Assembly: GCA_030035585.1 (NCBI GenBank)
Contig: CM057482.1
Span: 7,675,001 to 7,739,000, forward strand
Origin: Dugong dugon
Taxonomy: Eukaryota > Chordata > Mammalia > Sirenia > Dugongidae
DNA length: 64,000 nt
Direction: 5' to 3'
A program made the translations under genes and the position numbers. Of this stretch, positions 29,501-43,424 are shown one piece after another. The notes beneath the pieces were generated by a model. The model made no database searches. It was given only the letters and a program-made list of their open reading frames with translations, and had not been told where the DNA came from. Position 1 is the stretch's first letter; the number at the start of each line of letters is the position of its first letter.

Positions 29501-32500
29501 AAATCCTAAATCTGGGAAAGACATGCCAATGCTTAAGATCATCAACAGCTTCAGATAACTTTCAGGATAAAATTCAAATTCTCTTAGCTTAGTGCAAAGA
29601 ACCATCAATTATGGAACAGACCATCAACTGCTCACATGCAAGTTCAAGGTGAAGCTGAAGAAGATTAGAGCAAGTCTGAAGAAGATTAGAGCAAGTCCAT
29701 GAAAGCCAAAATACCACCATGAGTATAGCCCACCTGAATTTACAGACCATCTCAAGAATACATTTGACGCACTGAACACTAATGATCGAAGACCAGACAA
29801 CTTGTGAAATGACATCAAGGACATCATACATGAAGAAAGCAACCAAACCCACTGCGTTGAGTCGATTCTGACCCACTGCAACCCTAGAAGACAGAGTAGA
29901 ACTGCCCAATGGGGTTTCTAAGGAATATCTGGTGGATCTGAACTGTCGACTTTTTGGTTAGTAGCTGTATCACTTAACCACTGCGCCACCACGGCTCCAT
30001 GAAGAAAGCAAGGGGTCATTAAAAAGACAGTCGAGAAAGAAAAGGCCAAAATGGATGTCAGAAGACACTTTGAATCTGCTCTTGAATGTCAAGTAGCTAA
30101 AGCCAATGGAAAAAATGAAGAAGTAAAAGAGCTGAACAGAAGATTTCAAAGGGCAGCCTGAGAAGCCAAAGTAAAGTATTTTAACGACACACGCAAAGAC
30201 CTGGAGTTAGAAAACCAAAAGGGAAGAACAAGCTTGGCATTTCTCAAGCTGTAAGAACTGAAGAAAAAAATCAAGCCTCAAGTTGCAATACTGAAGGATT
30301 CTACAGGGAAAATATTAAATGACACAGGTAGCATCAAAAGAAGATGGAAGAGTCACTGTACCAAAAAGAACTGGTCAATATTCAAACATTTCAGGAGGTA
30401 GCATATGATCAAGAAAGGATGGTACTGAAGGAAGAAGTCCAAGCTGCGCTGAAGGGAATGGCAAAAAATAAAAGTCTCCAGGAATTGACAAAACATCAGT
30501 CGAGACGTTTCAACGAACAGATGGAGTGCAGACAGCGCTCACTCATCTATGTCAAGAAATTTGGAAGACAGCTTCCTGGCCTACTGACTGGAAGAGATCC
30601 ATATTTGTGTGCATTCCAAAGAAGGGTGATTCAACAGAATGCAGAAATTATTGAACAATATCATTAACATCACACTCAAGTAAAATTATGCTGAAGATCA
30701 TTTAAAAGCAGTTGCAATAGTGTATCAACAGGGAAGTGCAAGAAGTTCAAGCCAGATTCAGAAAAGGACATGGAATGAGGGATATCGTTGCTGATGTCAG
30801 ATGGATCTGGACTGAAGGCAGAGAATACCAGAAAGATGTTTACCAGTGTTCTATTGCAAAGGCATTCAACTGTGTGAATCATAACAAATTATGGCTAACG
30901 CTGCAAAGAATGGGAATTCCAGAATACTTTAACTGTGCTCATGTGGAACCTGTACGTAGACCAAGAGGCAGTCGTTCGTACAAAACAAGGGGATACTGTG
31001 TGGTTTAACATCAGAAAAGGTGTACATCAGGGTTCTATCCTTTCACCATACTTATTCAATCTGCATGTTGAGCAAACAACCCAAGAAGCTGGACTATATG
31101 AAGAAGAATGTGGCATCAGGATTGGAGGAAGATTCATTAATAATCTGTATTATGCAGATGACAACCATGCTTGCTGAAAGTGAAGAGAACTTGAAGCAAA
31201 TACTGATAAAGATCAAAGACTACAACCTTCAGTATGGATTGCACCTCAACATAAAGAAAACAAAAATCCTCACCAATGGACCAATAAGGAACATTATGAT
31301 AAATGGAGAAAATACTGAAGTTTTCAAGGATTTCATTTTACTCGAATCCATAATCACCGATCATGGAAGCAGCAGTCAAGAAATCAAACAACGTATTGCA
31401 CTGACCAAATCTTCTGCAAAAGACCTCTTTAAAGTGTTAAAAAGCAAAGATGTCACTTTGAGGACTAAGGTGCGCCTGGCCCAAGCCATGGTATATTCTA
31501 CTGCCTCATATGCATGCGAAAGCTGGACAGTGAGTAAGGAAGACTGAAGAATTGACACCTTTGAATTATGGTGTTGGCAAAGAATACTGAATATACCTTG
31601 GACTGCCAGAAGAACGAACAAACCTGTCTTGGAAGAAGTACAGCCAGAATGCTCTTTAGAAACAAGGATGGAGAGACTTCATCTCACATACTTTGGACGT
31701 GTTATCAGGAGGGACCAGTCCCTGGAGAAGGACACCATGCTTGGTAAAGTAGAGGATGAGGGGAAAAAGAGGAAGACCCTCAAGAATACTGATTGACACA
31801 GTGGCTGCAACAATGGGCTCAAGCATAACAAGGATTGTGAGGATGGCTCAGGACTGGGCACTGTTTCATTCTGTTGTACTTAGGGTCGCCGTGAGTGGAA
31901 ACCAACTCAATGGAACCTAACAACAACAACAGTGCACAAAGTTTTTTGTGACCTGATGTCTATTTAATCAGTTAGCCAGGGTTCCCTCAAAATTAAGAGA
32001 CACTAGAATAAGTAAATTAAACAGATTCCTTTATTGTTCACTTCTCACAATCCTTACTTAATATGCTAAAGAGGTACTACGATTATTTAACCAATGAAAA
32101 GATCTAGCATGCACTGCTTCTCAAATTTACCTGTCAACTGAATCCTTTTTACTTCCTTGCTTTATTAATGTCACTGATAATTGGTGCCCCCAGTCCTACA
32201 ACTCCACCATATCATTCTCTCCAGCCATATGGAACCATCCTTCTACGTCCTTAAAGGACTTTTCACACCTCTGCCTGGTGGTGCAGTGGTTAAGAGCTCG
32301 GCTGCGAACCAAAAGGTCGGCAGTTTGAAAATCCACCAGCCATTCCTTGGAAACCCTATAGGGAGGGCAGTTCTACTCTGTCCTATACTGTCGACTCAAC
32401 AGCATTTTTTTTTTTTGGGGGGGGGGGGGCGGGGGGGGAATGGACCTTGTGCATATTGTTGGTTCTGTCTGGATAACCTTTCCCCTCCCTCTTCAACTAA

Positions 32501-35500
32501 CAATTGGACTTTGAAACATTAGACTTTCATAACTCAGTTCAAGCAGCCTCTCCTCTGGACAGCTTTCTCCGCTATCCTGGTCTGAGTTAGAGGCCCTCGG
32601 CCTGTGATCACTGTGGTGCCTTGTGCATGCCTCTGGCATTGAAAACTGCAATCACTGATTTACTTCCTTCTCCCACACACTTCCTTAAGTTCTCTGAAAG
32701 CAAGAACTACGATATTCTGATGCCTTGTACAGGGCATTTTTTGCACATAGTAGGAGCTCAACAAATGTTTGCTTAGTGAATAAATAAATTTATATACAAA
32801 TAAATGGGGGATAATCACCCCAGTACCTAAGCTGGTGCTTCAGAGGAAGTGCATGCAAATTGAAAGAGCCCCCGACCCATTCAGTATTTTGTCTTTAAAA
32901 AAGTAAATCCTAGTAATTTATTTCTAGAATATACCTGTCATTATTACAAATATTTTATAAGCCAAATAAAAATTTGATCACATTATGAAATTTAATAAAA
33001 TTATACTTCAAATAAAACCTAAAATAACTTCTTCAAATAAACTAAATAGCAATCTCCTCTCCCCATTTCTTCCCTTTTCTTCCCGCCCCATCTCTACTCT
33101 CCCCCACCAATCCTCCCTGACACACAGACACAAACGTAATCGAAAAAAACTATCTCGATCATTTGCAGACATTATGAAGTAATCTTTTAATGAAGTTAGA
33201 AAAAAATATTTCATTAAAGAAGAAGTATTTTAACGTTAGAGGTATTTGATTACCTAATACGTGACAAGCATGGTGCTTGAGTTATGAAAAAGACATTGAA
33301 AGATATTATCTCAGATAACTGCAAATATACAATATTGCCAGAAAAACAAGTATTGTCACCCAAAGAATATAACAGACACTAACCTTAATTATACATTCTT
33401 TAACTGTAATATTTATATTTTGTTTCCCTGAAGCCCAGGTACATCTTTCCATAAATAAAGAGCAGGGTTGCAAGACCTAGAAACAAACAAATGAAATCCA
33501 CATTTCCTCAGTATAGATCCGTTAGACATGGAACCTACACTTAAGAGAACCATGCCTTACTTGACTTGAGAGTCTTTACCTACAACCTACTACAAGCAAA
33601 AAGGCAAATGAAATTAGCTGAGACTCTCTTTTAAGGACTGTTCTGAACTATGGCAAATCTGTGAACACTGTTAAATATATCTTAAGCAGTTCTGATCAAT
33701 TCCTTTACGACAAATCTTTAAGTTATGATATATACTTACTATCGACAGTTTAAAATGTTTCCTTTTGCTAAAATATTTTTTAAATGATACTGTTCTATAA
33801 AACACACTTGAAGAAATCTCCCCAAATGATGAAAGGAGATAAATGAACAGTATCCTGGTGAGTAGCAGGTCAGTCCTGAATATCATATAAGGTCCTTCTT
33901 AGAATAAATTTCAAAGCTTCAAACTCAATGATTTATTAAAACTATGAAGCCTATATTCTTATGTGTCATGAAAGAAGTAAATAAAATACCTTTGCACCTG
34001 AAATGAATGGGGATTAGTATGGTATATACTTGTCATCTAAAAAAAAGGAGGATGAGCTTTTAATTGATTAATTAATTAATGAGCTTTTAATTGATGTCTG
34101 TGACATAAGATGATCCTACCACAGACTATTTCATGATCAAGTACTGACTAAGCCTAGCACTGCATTTCTTTTTGCAAACTTTGCCCACAAATTTATTTAA
34201 TTTAAAATAACACTGCAAATGAGTTGTATAATATAATGATCCTTTTATAATAAAATTATCAATTTAACATTTTAAAAAATTGGCATGGCAATTGTGTTAA
34301 TTAACTAAAATCATATTTTTCAATAATAATGTGAAAACATAATTGAAGCTAACTTTTAATAACAGCAGAATACAATCTCTTTTGGTCACATGAATCCAAT
34401 TTAATGTTTTTACTCTAAGCTTAAAGGTTGTAATACTCTTTCATTCATTCAGTAATTCACTAGGTGTAGTATGGTGACCAAAAGGAAGAGCTGAAAAACA
34501 GTGCTGATTGGTACAAAAACTCAAATACCGTCCAGAGAAAAGGTCAGAATGAAAGGAAAGCCAGTCTGGAAATGATGCCCACTCTCACTGACAGCCACGG
34601 CTAGGTCACTGAACCTCTCTGGAACCCAGTATCCTTATCTGTAAAACCCCAAGTGTGTAGGAAATTATCTCTAAATCCTGCAGAGCTCTCACATTCTAGG
34701 ATTATATAAATCAACCATTTCTGCCACTCTTAAGCTTCGGGTATAAGGTGATTCTTACCGTAGTAACGTTTTTCCCTCTCTCTTCTCTGAGGAAAGGGCA
34801 GGCGAGCACTCTGAGATCCCTCACAGAGGCTTCCATCATCTGCTCAAGTTTGGATGTTGACAGTGAGAGCTTACACTGGAACGAGGCTGCCAGGGCAGGG
34901 GCATCAGCCTTTGTCAGGCTGGCAACAAACACCACTTCAGGATCTGTGATCATGGCCTTGACAGTCATATTGGGTCTTACAGAGTCATCTGAAGAAATAA
35001 AAATAGGAATGAAAAAAGTCTGAACGTCAATCTGATCACATGGATTCATGTTATCTTCAAGTTGCTAAGTGGTTGCTAATATTCTACTATAATGGACACA
35101 GTGAAAATAACAATTATTAGTAACTGATTAATTAATGCCAAAGACTAAATGGTTATTAACAAAACAAACGCTGATTGTGTGGGAAAGTGGAATCTGATCC
35201 CTATCCACAAGAAGTTCATTTCCACTTTAACTTAGCAGGAATAAACTCGTTCTGAAGTTCCTTTTTGTCAGAATTAAGGTGTGTGCACATATACACACAT
35301 TAGCATATGTTGTTTTACAGTATGTTTTACGTTATATGTTATGTTGTGTTTTGTGTTGTGTTATGTTGTGTTTTGCGTTGTGTTGTATTATGTTGAAGGG
35401 TCAAGGAAAGGAAAACTGGGAGGGTAATATGCAGAAGAGGCAAAGAGACCCTGATAACGTAGACAGGCCATTATTGTTTACTCTGATTTCACCATAAAAC

Positions 35501-38500
35501 TCAGTCACTGCCATACAATCTGTAGTATAAACACATATAATGTACATATGACTACAGAGACATGATTACAAGTTAGGAAACATTAAAGATAAATGAAAAC
35601 ATATAATTCAGACCTTATCAGTAAATGATAGTTTTCCAACCTTGCTGGGTCAAACGGAGAAAAATGCCTGACCTTAGACAATTATAATTTAACATAAAAA
35701 GTCACTAATCTGCTTGGAAACACTGGAATAGAAGAAGTAGAGGGCTGGGAAGGAGCTTCAGGTTATTCCTAGACCAGACAGACTCAAACCACGTTCAAAG
35801 AGCCTAAGGATCCTAAGATGGGTCCTAGGGCCTTCATGCTAGATCTTCTCACGTCCCCACCTTTTGCTTTTTCTGTTCAACTGCTCTTCAATACGCTAGA
35901 ATTCTTCAAAATATTTTCTTTGAATAAAAGATTCCCCTTACTATAAAACAGGCTGCAAACCACTGACCCAGATTGACCCTCTCTGTCTCCGGATGAGTAA
36001 AGAAATGTTAATGGCAGAGTTTAAACAAGAGCAAAGGTTTTCTGGCCCCTGGTCCAATATATTAATACTGTACATTTCTCTTAAAAATATATGCTTAGTA
36101 AAGTTTTTCTATAAACTTTAAAGACCAATTTTATTTTCTTAAATTCCCCATTTCCCTTTTCTCTAATACAATTTTGTTAAATAGGAGAAATTGTTATCTA
36201 AGACAAATAAACTCTGCTAACCTTTCTCTGACTTGATTCTTGCTGTGCCAGTCTGTCTTAGTGCAATCTGTGTTTCTTTTGCCATATTTTCTGGACTCTG
36301 AGGCATAGCTTTGATGAAGAAATCTGCCACCGTCATGAGAAACTCCACACTGGCACAAACATATAGCTTGTCAAGGACGGCATCAATCCGACTTCCGTTT
36401 CTGTCTTGTTTGTAACTTATATCAATCATAGAACTGCGGTTATCCTGGTCTTTCTTCCTGTCAATCATTCTGAAGAAAATACAGGCCATTCATTTGTCTA
36501 CATTTCTGCTAAAATAATTTAAAGGATGAAAGATTTCCTAGACACCTTAATCATCTTTCTTTCACTTTTCAGCTTCTACTTTCAACAGAAAAGAGGTCAG
36601 GATTAACTAGGATTTAATTACCCAATTAGCAACCAAGACAGGGCCTCCTAACTTCCACAATTCAAGGTTTATGCTACTAAGCAATTATAAAATATTTCAT
36701 AATTATAATGCAACACTAGGGAAATACATTATGACAGCCAAAATGAATTTGGGCAATTAACAAAACATATCAGTGTGGGCCCACACATTTTAGAAAATAA
36801 CCTCTTTATATTAGCTTAAGAAATAAAATATGCCTAAAGGAATTTATATCCAAAAATCATCCTATACAATTTGAAGCCAAAAGTATTCAATGCAGCAACT
36901 CAGCAGGTGTTTATCACGTGTCTGCAATGACAGTCCCCACACATCTTCACGCGTGCTGGAAAGAGGGGGCCACCAGACAGATACCTACCAGGGAGCTAGC
37001 TCAGACATAAAATTTGCAAACTCCAAAAGCTAGTTGCATGATAGCACTCTTTCTTCACTTCTTATTCATTTCTCAGAAAAACAACTCAGTGTATATTCAA
37101 TACAGTCCAAGTTTAGGTAGCAACATATTTTTTCTCCAAAAAACATCAAAGTAAAATATTACGTGTCTCATTACTTGAGAAATGGGTAAAAACATAATTA
37201 GGCTATTGAAGCTAACATATTTTCCCACTTTATAGTAGGCTGAGGTAAGTGAATCTTTCAAAAATGGGTTCATAATATAAACATGCTAGAGATCCCATTT
37301 CTATTAAAATCCTGAAAGAAACTTTGCAGAACTTATTTGTTTTAAGAGGTATGGGCAAAACAAGCAAGACAAAGGAAAGATTTATAACTTCAAAGCTTTT
37401 TTATGAAAAAAATTCTGCCTACTAGGGACAACTTAGAAAAATATATTATCATGTGATTTAAGTATTAAACCTCTTATATTCTTTTACTTCCCATTTTTAA
37501 GGCAGTACTCCACTTTATTATGAAACTTCCATTTAATTTAAACTTCCATTCTTGATGTAATTCTAATCAGGAAGTATGACCAAATGACCGAGACCTCTTT
37601 TAATAATTCCAAGCCGAGCAATGCATGGTAGCAATGCCAGGTGCAATATCAACCTTAAACAATGAACAGCAAACCCAGAGACAACAGACCTCGATGTTGC
37701 TCTCTCAACGCCTTCTCTGAGGTCATCAAGGGTGCACGTTTTAAGTTTAACACTGACATTCACTGAACCATCTTTAAACATCTTCCCTGCAGAAGCCATA
37801 AGATGCAATCTGAGCTCCCCAAGCCGTAAGCTGTCATTATGAAAGGAAAGTTTGGATTCCTGTGGGTAGTTTTCAAGAAAAAGAACCCATTATATTTAAA
37901 CATTATGTAATTATTTTTAAATGCACTTCTTAATTCAGAGATTAAAGCCTAGTCGATCTAGTCGATCTCACAAATTTTTAAAGTATGGGTGTTGATACAT
38001 ACAAATGGAGGAAATAATATGCATCTTTGTGTGTATACCTGTACATACAAACAAATATGTGTGTGTGCTGATATTCAACAATGGCTAATACATAAAATTG
38101 ATCTGACTTACAGTTTAATTCAAATAAAAATAATCAGAAAACACTTTTTTCAATTAATCAGTCTAACTAATAAATATTTAATGGGATCTTCTGTACAAAA
38201 CAATGTGATCGAACTATGGCGTTTATGAGAAAGGATCAGGTATGACAGGGCATCTTGGTGAGCTGATGCTCTAACGGAAAAGACAACACACACAATACAC
38301 TAAAAGAACATCACAAGGGGTGTTACGAGGTGTATGTGATCCAATATCATGTGACACACAGTTATTTACTTATTCATATTTACATCCTCCCACATTCCAG
38401 AAAAGATTTTAAGTGGTTAGCTGCAGAATATAAATAGGAAAAGCTCAAAGAGTTCAAAGAGATCACTGAAGGTTGGAAAAAATCCATGAAGAAGGTGAGA

Positions 38501-41500
38501 ACCTCACGGAGCGTTGAAGACTGAGTGGGAACATGAGCAAACCATTCAAGATGCTCTGAGGGCACATGGTACAAGCTGATTAGGCTTGAATATTTCAATT
38601 AAAAGATAGCAGAAATGGGGTTAGAAAGAAACTTAAAGGTCTAATAGAGGTCTCAAATCCTAAACGAAAGATTTAAACTCTTATTTAATAAAAAAAGGAC
38701 CTCAATCTTTATTCCACCATTCACAGTATCTCCAAATTCCCTAGGCATGCCCCGATTTTGAAAGAAGAAAAACCAACCAACCAACCAACAAAAATCTACA
38801 GGGAAGTAAAGAACAACAGTCAGAGTTGCTCACCACAGAGCAAAGCATTGAGAAAAGGGGTGCTGGTGATGTGCAATCCTTGGTACAACCCTTAGGTGTA
38901 ACTCTGCACCCTCTCTCACTCAAGACAGTGAGCAAGAATGCTTGCTAGGATTAGGGTATGCACTAGTAAAGCCTCCACATTGGGCAATGTCAAACATTTG
39001 AAAGCTTACAGGACTACTTGGGATCTGATGATTGACTGATCTAATCAACAATATTTATTGGAAGACAATACATAATAGAAAAAAACAAAAAGTCTTCTAA
39101 AACACCACTGAGACAATGTCTATGTCAAATCACTAGACCTTGATTCTTCAATTTTTTATTCCATGTCTACTATTAAAAAAATAAAATAAAACCATTGCCA
39201 CTGAGTTGATTGTAACTCATAGTGACCCTATAGGACAGAGGAGAACTGCCCTACAGGGTTTCCAAGGAGCGGGTGGTAGATTTGAGCTCAGCTGCTAACC
39301 AAAAGCTCAATAGTTTGAATCCCGATCCAGCTATACAGCTTAGCGCCTTTGATGGAGGCTTACTAGCAGAGTAGAGTGCCTCTAAGCACTTATCGGTGGA
39401 GCTCAAGAGTTTTGTAACACTTGCCCAAGCAGGACAGAGGCTGGGCCAGCCCAGTGAGAGGCCTGCCTATGGACATGGCTGAGAAGAAGCTGTCCTGATC
39501 CAAGAACTGTATTCTGAGTCATTTCTGATCCTGAATTGTAACCTGTTCTTCCCTAATAAACCCAAAAACCATGAGTATTGCCTGTGAGTTCTACGTGACC
39601 ATTGCAACAAGTTATTGAACCCAGGAGAGAAGTAGAGAGTGCCTTGAGAGGGATGTCTGGAGTCGGAATTGGTAAAAAAGGTTGGAGCGTGGAGAATGTT
39701 TGACCTCCACCTCAAAGTAATCAGCCTTGGGCTGTTGATCTTGATTCTCCTTCCCCCTTGTGAAGTGACAGGAGGTCAGATGTCCCTGCCACACCATTTT
39801 TACAAATGCTTCTGTATCATGAATAATCATGAATTTGAAAATAAATCTCTAAGGCTCCAAACTTCTTAATACAGTTACATATGCATATATTTTTATGTAA
39901 TAAAATCATACATATAATTAGTAACCCATATATAACATTCCTCTATATTAGAGATAGATCTAAATGTGTTTTGGTGCTGACGTTACTTGGAAAAAGTAAA
40001 ACCCAGAGTGCTTTCCCTTAGACTAGTAAGATTAGAAACACTAACGAACAGAAGACTGAGAGCAGGACCAATGCGTATGCTATAGGCCAAATAGAATTTT
40101 ATATACATGTTAATTTTTTAAACAAATAGTCCCAATTTTATATACATACTAACTTTTTAACAAACAGTCCCATCCAAAAAATGACAACATCATGAAACTG
40201 AATATTTTAAAATCCAGTGCTAAGGACTTACTTCTAACTACAGAAATTTACTACATACCTGGCTGATATCATTATTATAAAGGATAATGGAAAGAGATTC
40301 AAAGTGAAAATCAAACTGGAGAGCAGCACTGTGGTCCATAGGAATCTCTGAGTTTGTCAGATCTTGTTCTGATGATTCAAACATGAATGTGAAAATTAAA
40401 AGGCTTTTAAGTAGGCATATGCTTTTATACATAGCTAAAAAAATGAAATAACAATTTCTTACTCTAAATTTACATCATACTTTTGGGGATTCTTTAAATT
40501 CTATTATGAGACAACTAACAAAAGCAGAATGATCTATTTCACATATATTTAGTACAGGGAAAATGGCAGAGGTAGACTATGGGAAAAAAAGAAAGAAAAA
40601 GAAAAGAGAAGATCTTGCAAAGAGTATCAAGACACCTTAAAAAAAAAAAAAAGCCACTCCTAAGCAAGACTACATAGAGTAGTTTATAATTATGAAAGCA
40701 TTTTCATACAACTGGTGACACATGATGCTCAAGAGATTATAGAACTGGAGGCAGAGAGAAGCTAACACGTTGCCCTAGCTCAGATAGCTATTCAGTAACA
40801 GACCCTCCATTAGCCCAGTGCACTTCTCACTGTCTTATATTGCCTGTATCACTCAACCTGTTACCTTTACAAGAACAGAATATAACTCAACAGCAGAGTC
40901 AAACAGAGCTCAAATATAAACTGGGGAGGGGGCAGCTTTGGAATTTTGGGGTGAAAAAGATTTCAAGAAGTAAGTTAGTCTTTTCCCTCATCTTTAGGCA
41001 GACATGTCACAGACAGATAAGAATTGTTCTGTTTTTCATCAGTCAATAATCTCTTTTGGAGATTGGCTCTATTGTTTGGTCATTCTATAGGAGAGTGTTC
41101 TTACAAGTAAATGGAAAAGCAAACACTGTGTAACTTTTACCATATCAAGGCTGGTCCAAGTTGGGAAACCCTTTCTCTTTTTCTCTGTTCCTAAAGGTGA
41201 CTTACGTTCCAATCTTCATCATCTTCACAGCGCTCACATGAACCCACAAGTGTTCCCAAGTGCCGCATTAACCATATAGCGAGAACCAGAAACAAGAATG
41301 GGACTACAGCTGAACATGATGCAATCACTAATCACATAAAGCCTGCCTGCCACAGCTTATTCCTCCCTACATAGTTCCTGCCTGGCCAGAACAACAGCAC
41401 CTGCCTTCACGGGGCACAAATCCGGCCTCAGGAGAACATGCTGGCCTCACCAAGCCCATGCAGCACTCACAAAGATCCACTTGACCCAAAACCTTATTTT

Positions 41501-43371
41501 GCACATTTGTTCATGTGATTTAAAAACACACCAGGGCTAACTATAGGAGAAGCAGTGCTGGTAAGACATTATTAAGAGGCAGTTCTGTCCATTACTGTCT
41601 GAAGTGATAGCTGATGGTCTAAGAGCATTACAAAAACACAACAGCCTGGGACCATTTATTATAGGGGCAGGGAGTATTCACTTCATCTCTTTTTAGCCAT
41701 GAAAATATTAATCTACTTACAGTCTAATAAACCATATAACATCAATGACTTTAAATAATGAATAAAGAGCTAAATTATATTTCATACAATCTGTTTAAAA
41801 GAGCAAGAAGGAAACTTATACTTCAGAAAAATTATCATTTAAAAATAGCTGAATTAAAAAGATTTGGTGCTTTTAAAAGACTCAATTTTAATAATCTGGA
41901 AAATTACCTTACATATCTAAGTACATCATTCTCCAATGTAGCCAGATAAGTAAAGCCATCACTCTGTAAGAATGCCTCTCTTTCTCATGGGCTGGTTGTC
42001 TGAGGATGACACCAAGGTCCTTTTCTCTCTTAACTATTTTAGGACCTTACTATTCTGTAGCTTAGTTGGCTTCTTCCCTCCTAGTATACCACTTCAGTGC
42101 CCGGCAAGGCAAATTCAGCTTTTACAGGTAAAGGGCAAAGGAGCGTCCTGCAGGCAACAGCAGGTGGCCCGTCCCCCTGCACAGCCAACAGGCTTACCTC
42201 CTGCCCTGAGAGCTTCAAGAGCAGCCCAGCCCTAGCTCTAGAAGGTTTTCCATAGTACACAGAACAGTATCCAGTCAGTTCATATCATATTATGCTGGAC
42301 AACTACAAAATGCTAAGTATAAATATTTACACTCATATTTCTTCATAACTGAAGGAAAAACGTTCATCAATTTATTATACCTTCGAGGAGGTCGGAGCCA
42401 CTTGGAACATCTTCTTTCCTCACTCTTAGAGCCTCCTGGGTTGACTGTGTGGGCCTTGGCTGGGAGGAGGCTTCTCCAAGATTTTCCAGCAAAATTTTCA
42501 TTAAAACTGTTAAGTCATCTTCACTGAGAGCAACCTAGAAATCATCAATAATTTGTTAGTATAATGTGGTAGAAAATGCAGAATATCATATCCCAATTAA
42601 CTAACTGTTCATCTAGTAAAAAAAGAGAGCTGGGACCATAAATACCAGAGCAGTCTTTCCTCTTGTACAGAGTGAGACATGCCTTTGGGCAGAAGCACAC
42701 CTCTGTCTCCAGCCACGTCAAAGCCCGTCTCTGTCACTCACTCGGTCACTCTTCCTACCTCACCTGCTACTTTCTTCCTGTTCCTGGACTTAGGCCTCTC
42801 TCCATCTCCTCATCTCCAGTCTACCTCTCTCTCTCCTCACCCAGTACCAGCTCCTTCTAAACTCAACGCAAGAAGAGTACTGTCCAGTTTCTGGTTTCCA
42901 CCAAGAAATAAGAAGATGCTCTCCGGCTACGTAGCTCTTCTTTCTCAGTACACATACACCTGACAAAACATTTGTTTAACCCATCAAGAATAACACCTCT
43001 TAGAACAATAACAAGTGCATCTATACAGAATTTTTTAAAACCAAAACACACTCCAGGAAGGCAGCATCTTGTTCCTCTCCTACCTTTATAAAAGGGGAAA
43101 TGTAGCAAAAAGAAAAAAAGTCAGGCAGATCTGTTTCAGCTCCACCACTTTCAGACCACATTGTAGGTCGAGCTTGTGAGCCTCCCTAACTCGTTTCCTA
43201 ATCATTAAAATAGGAAGAGGACCACCTTCCTCACAGGTGGTTGTGAGTAACATGAAGCAGCTGGAATAAATGAAGCTGCTACTTGCTGCTAAGACCCATT
43301 AAATCTGTACTTCCTTTGAATCTTTTCATCCCTCTACCTTTTGTAGGTTTTCCATACACCTGTTTCAAGCG

Positions 43372-43424
<53 letters not shown>

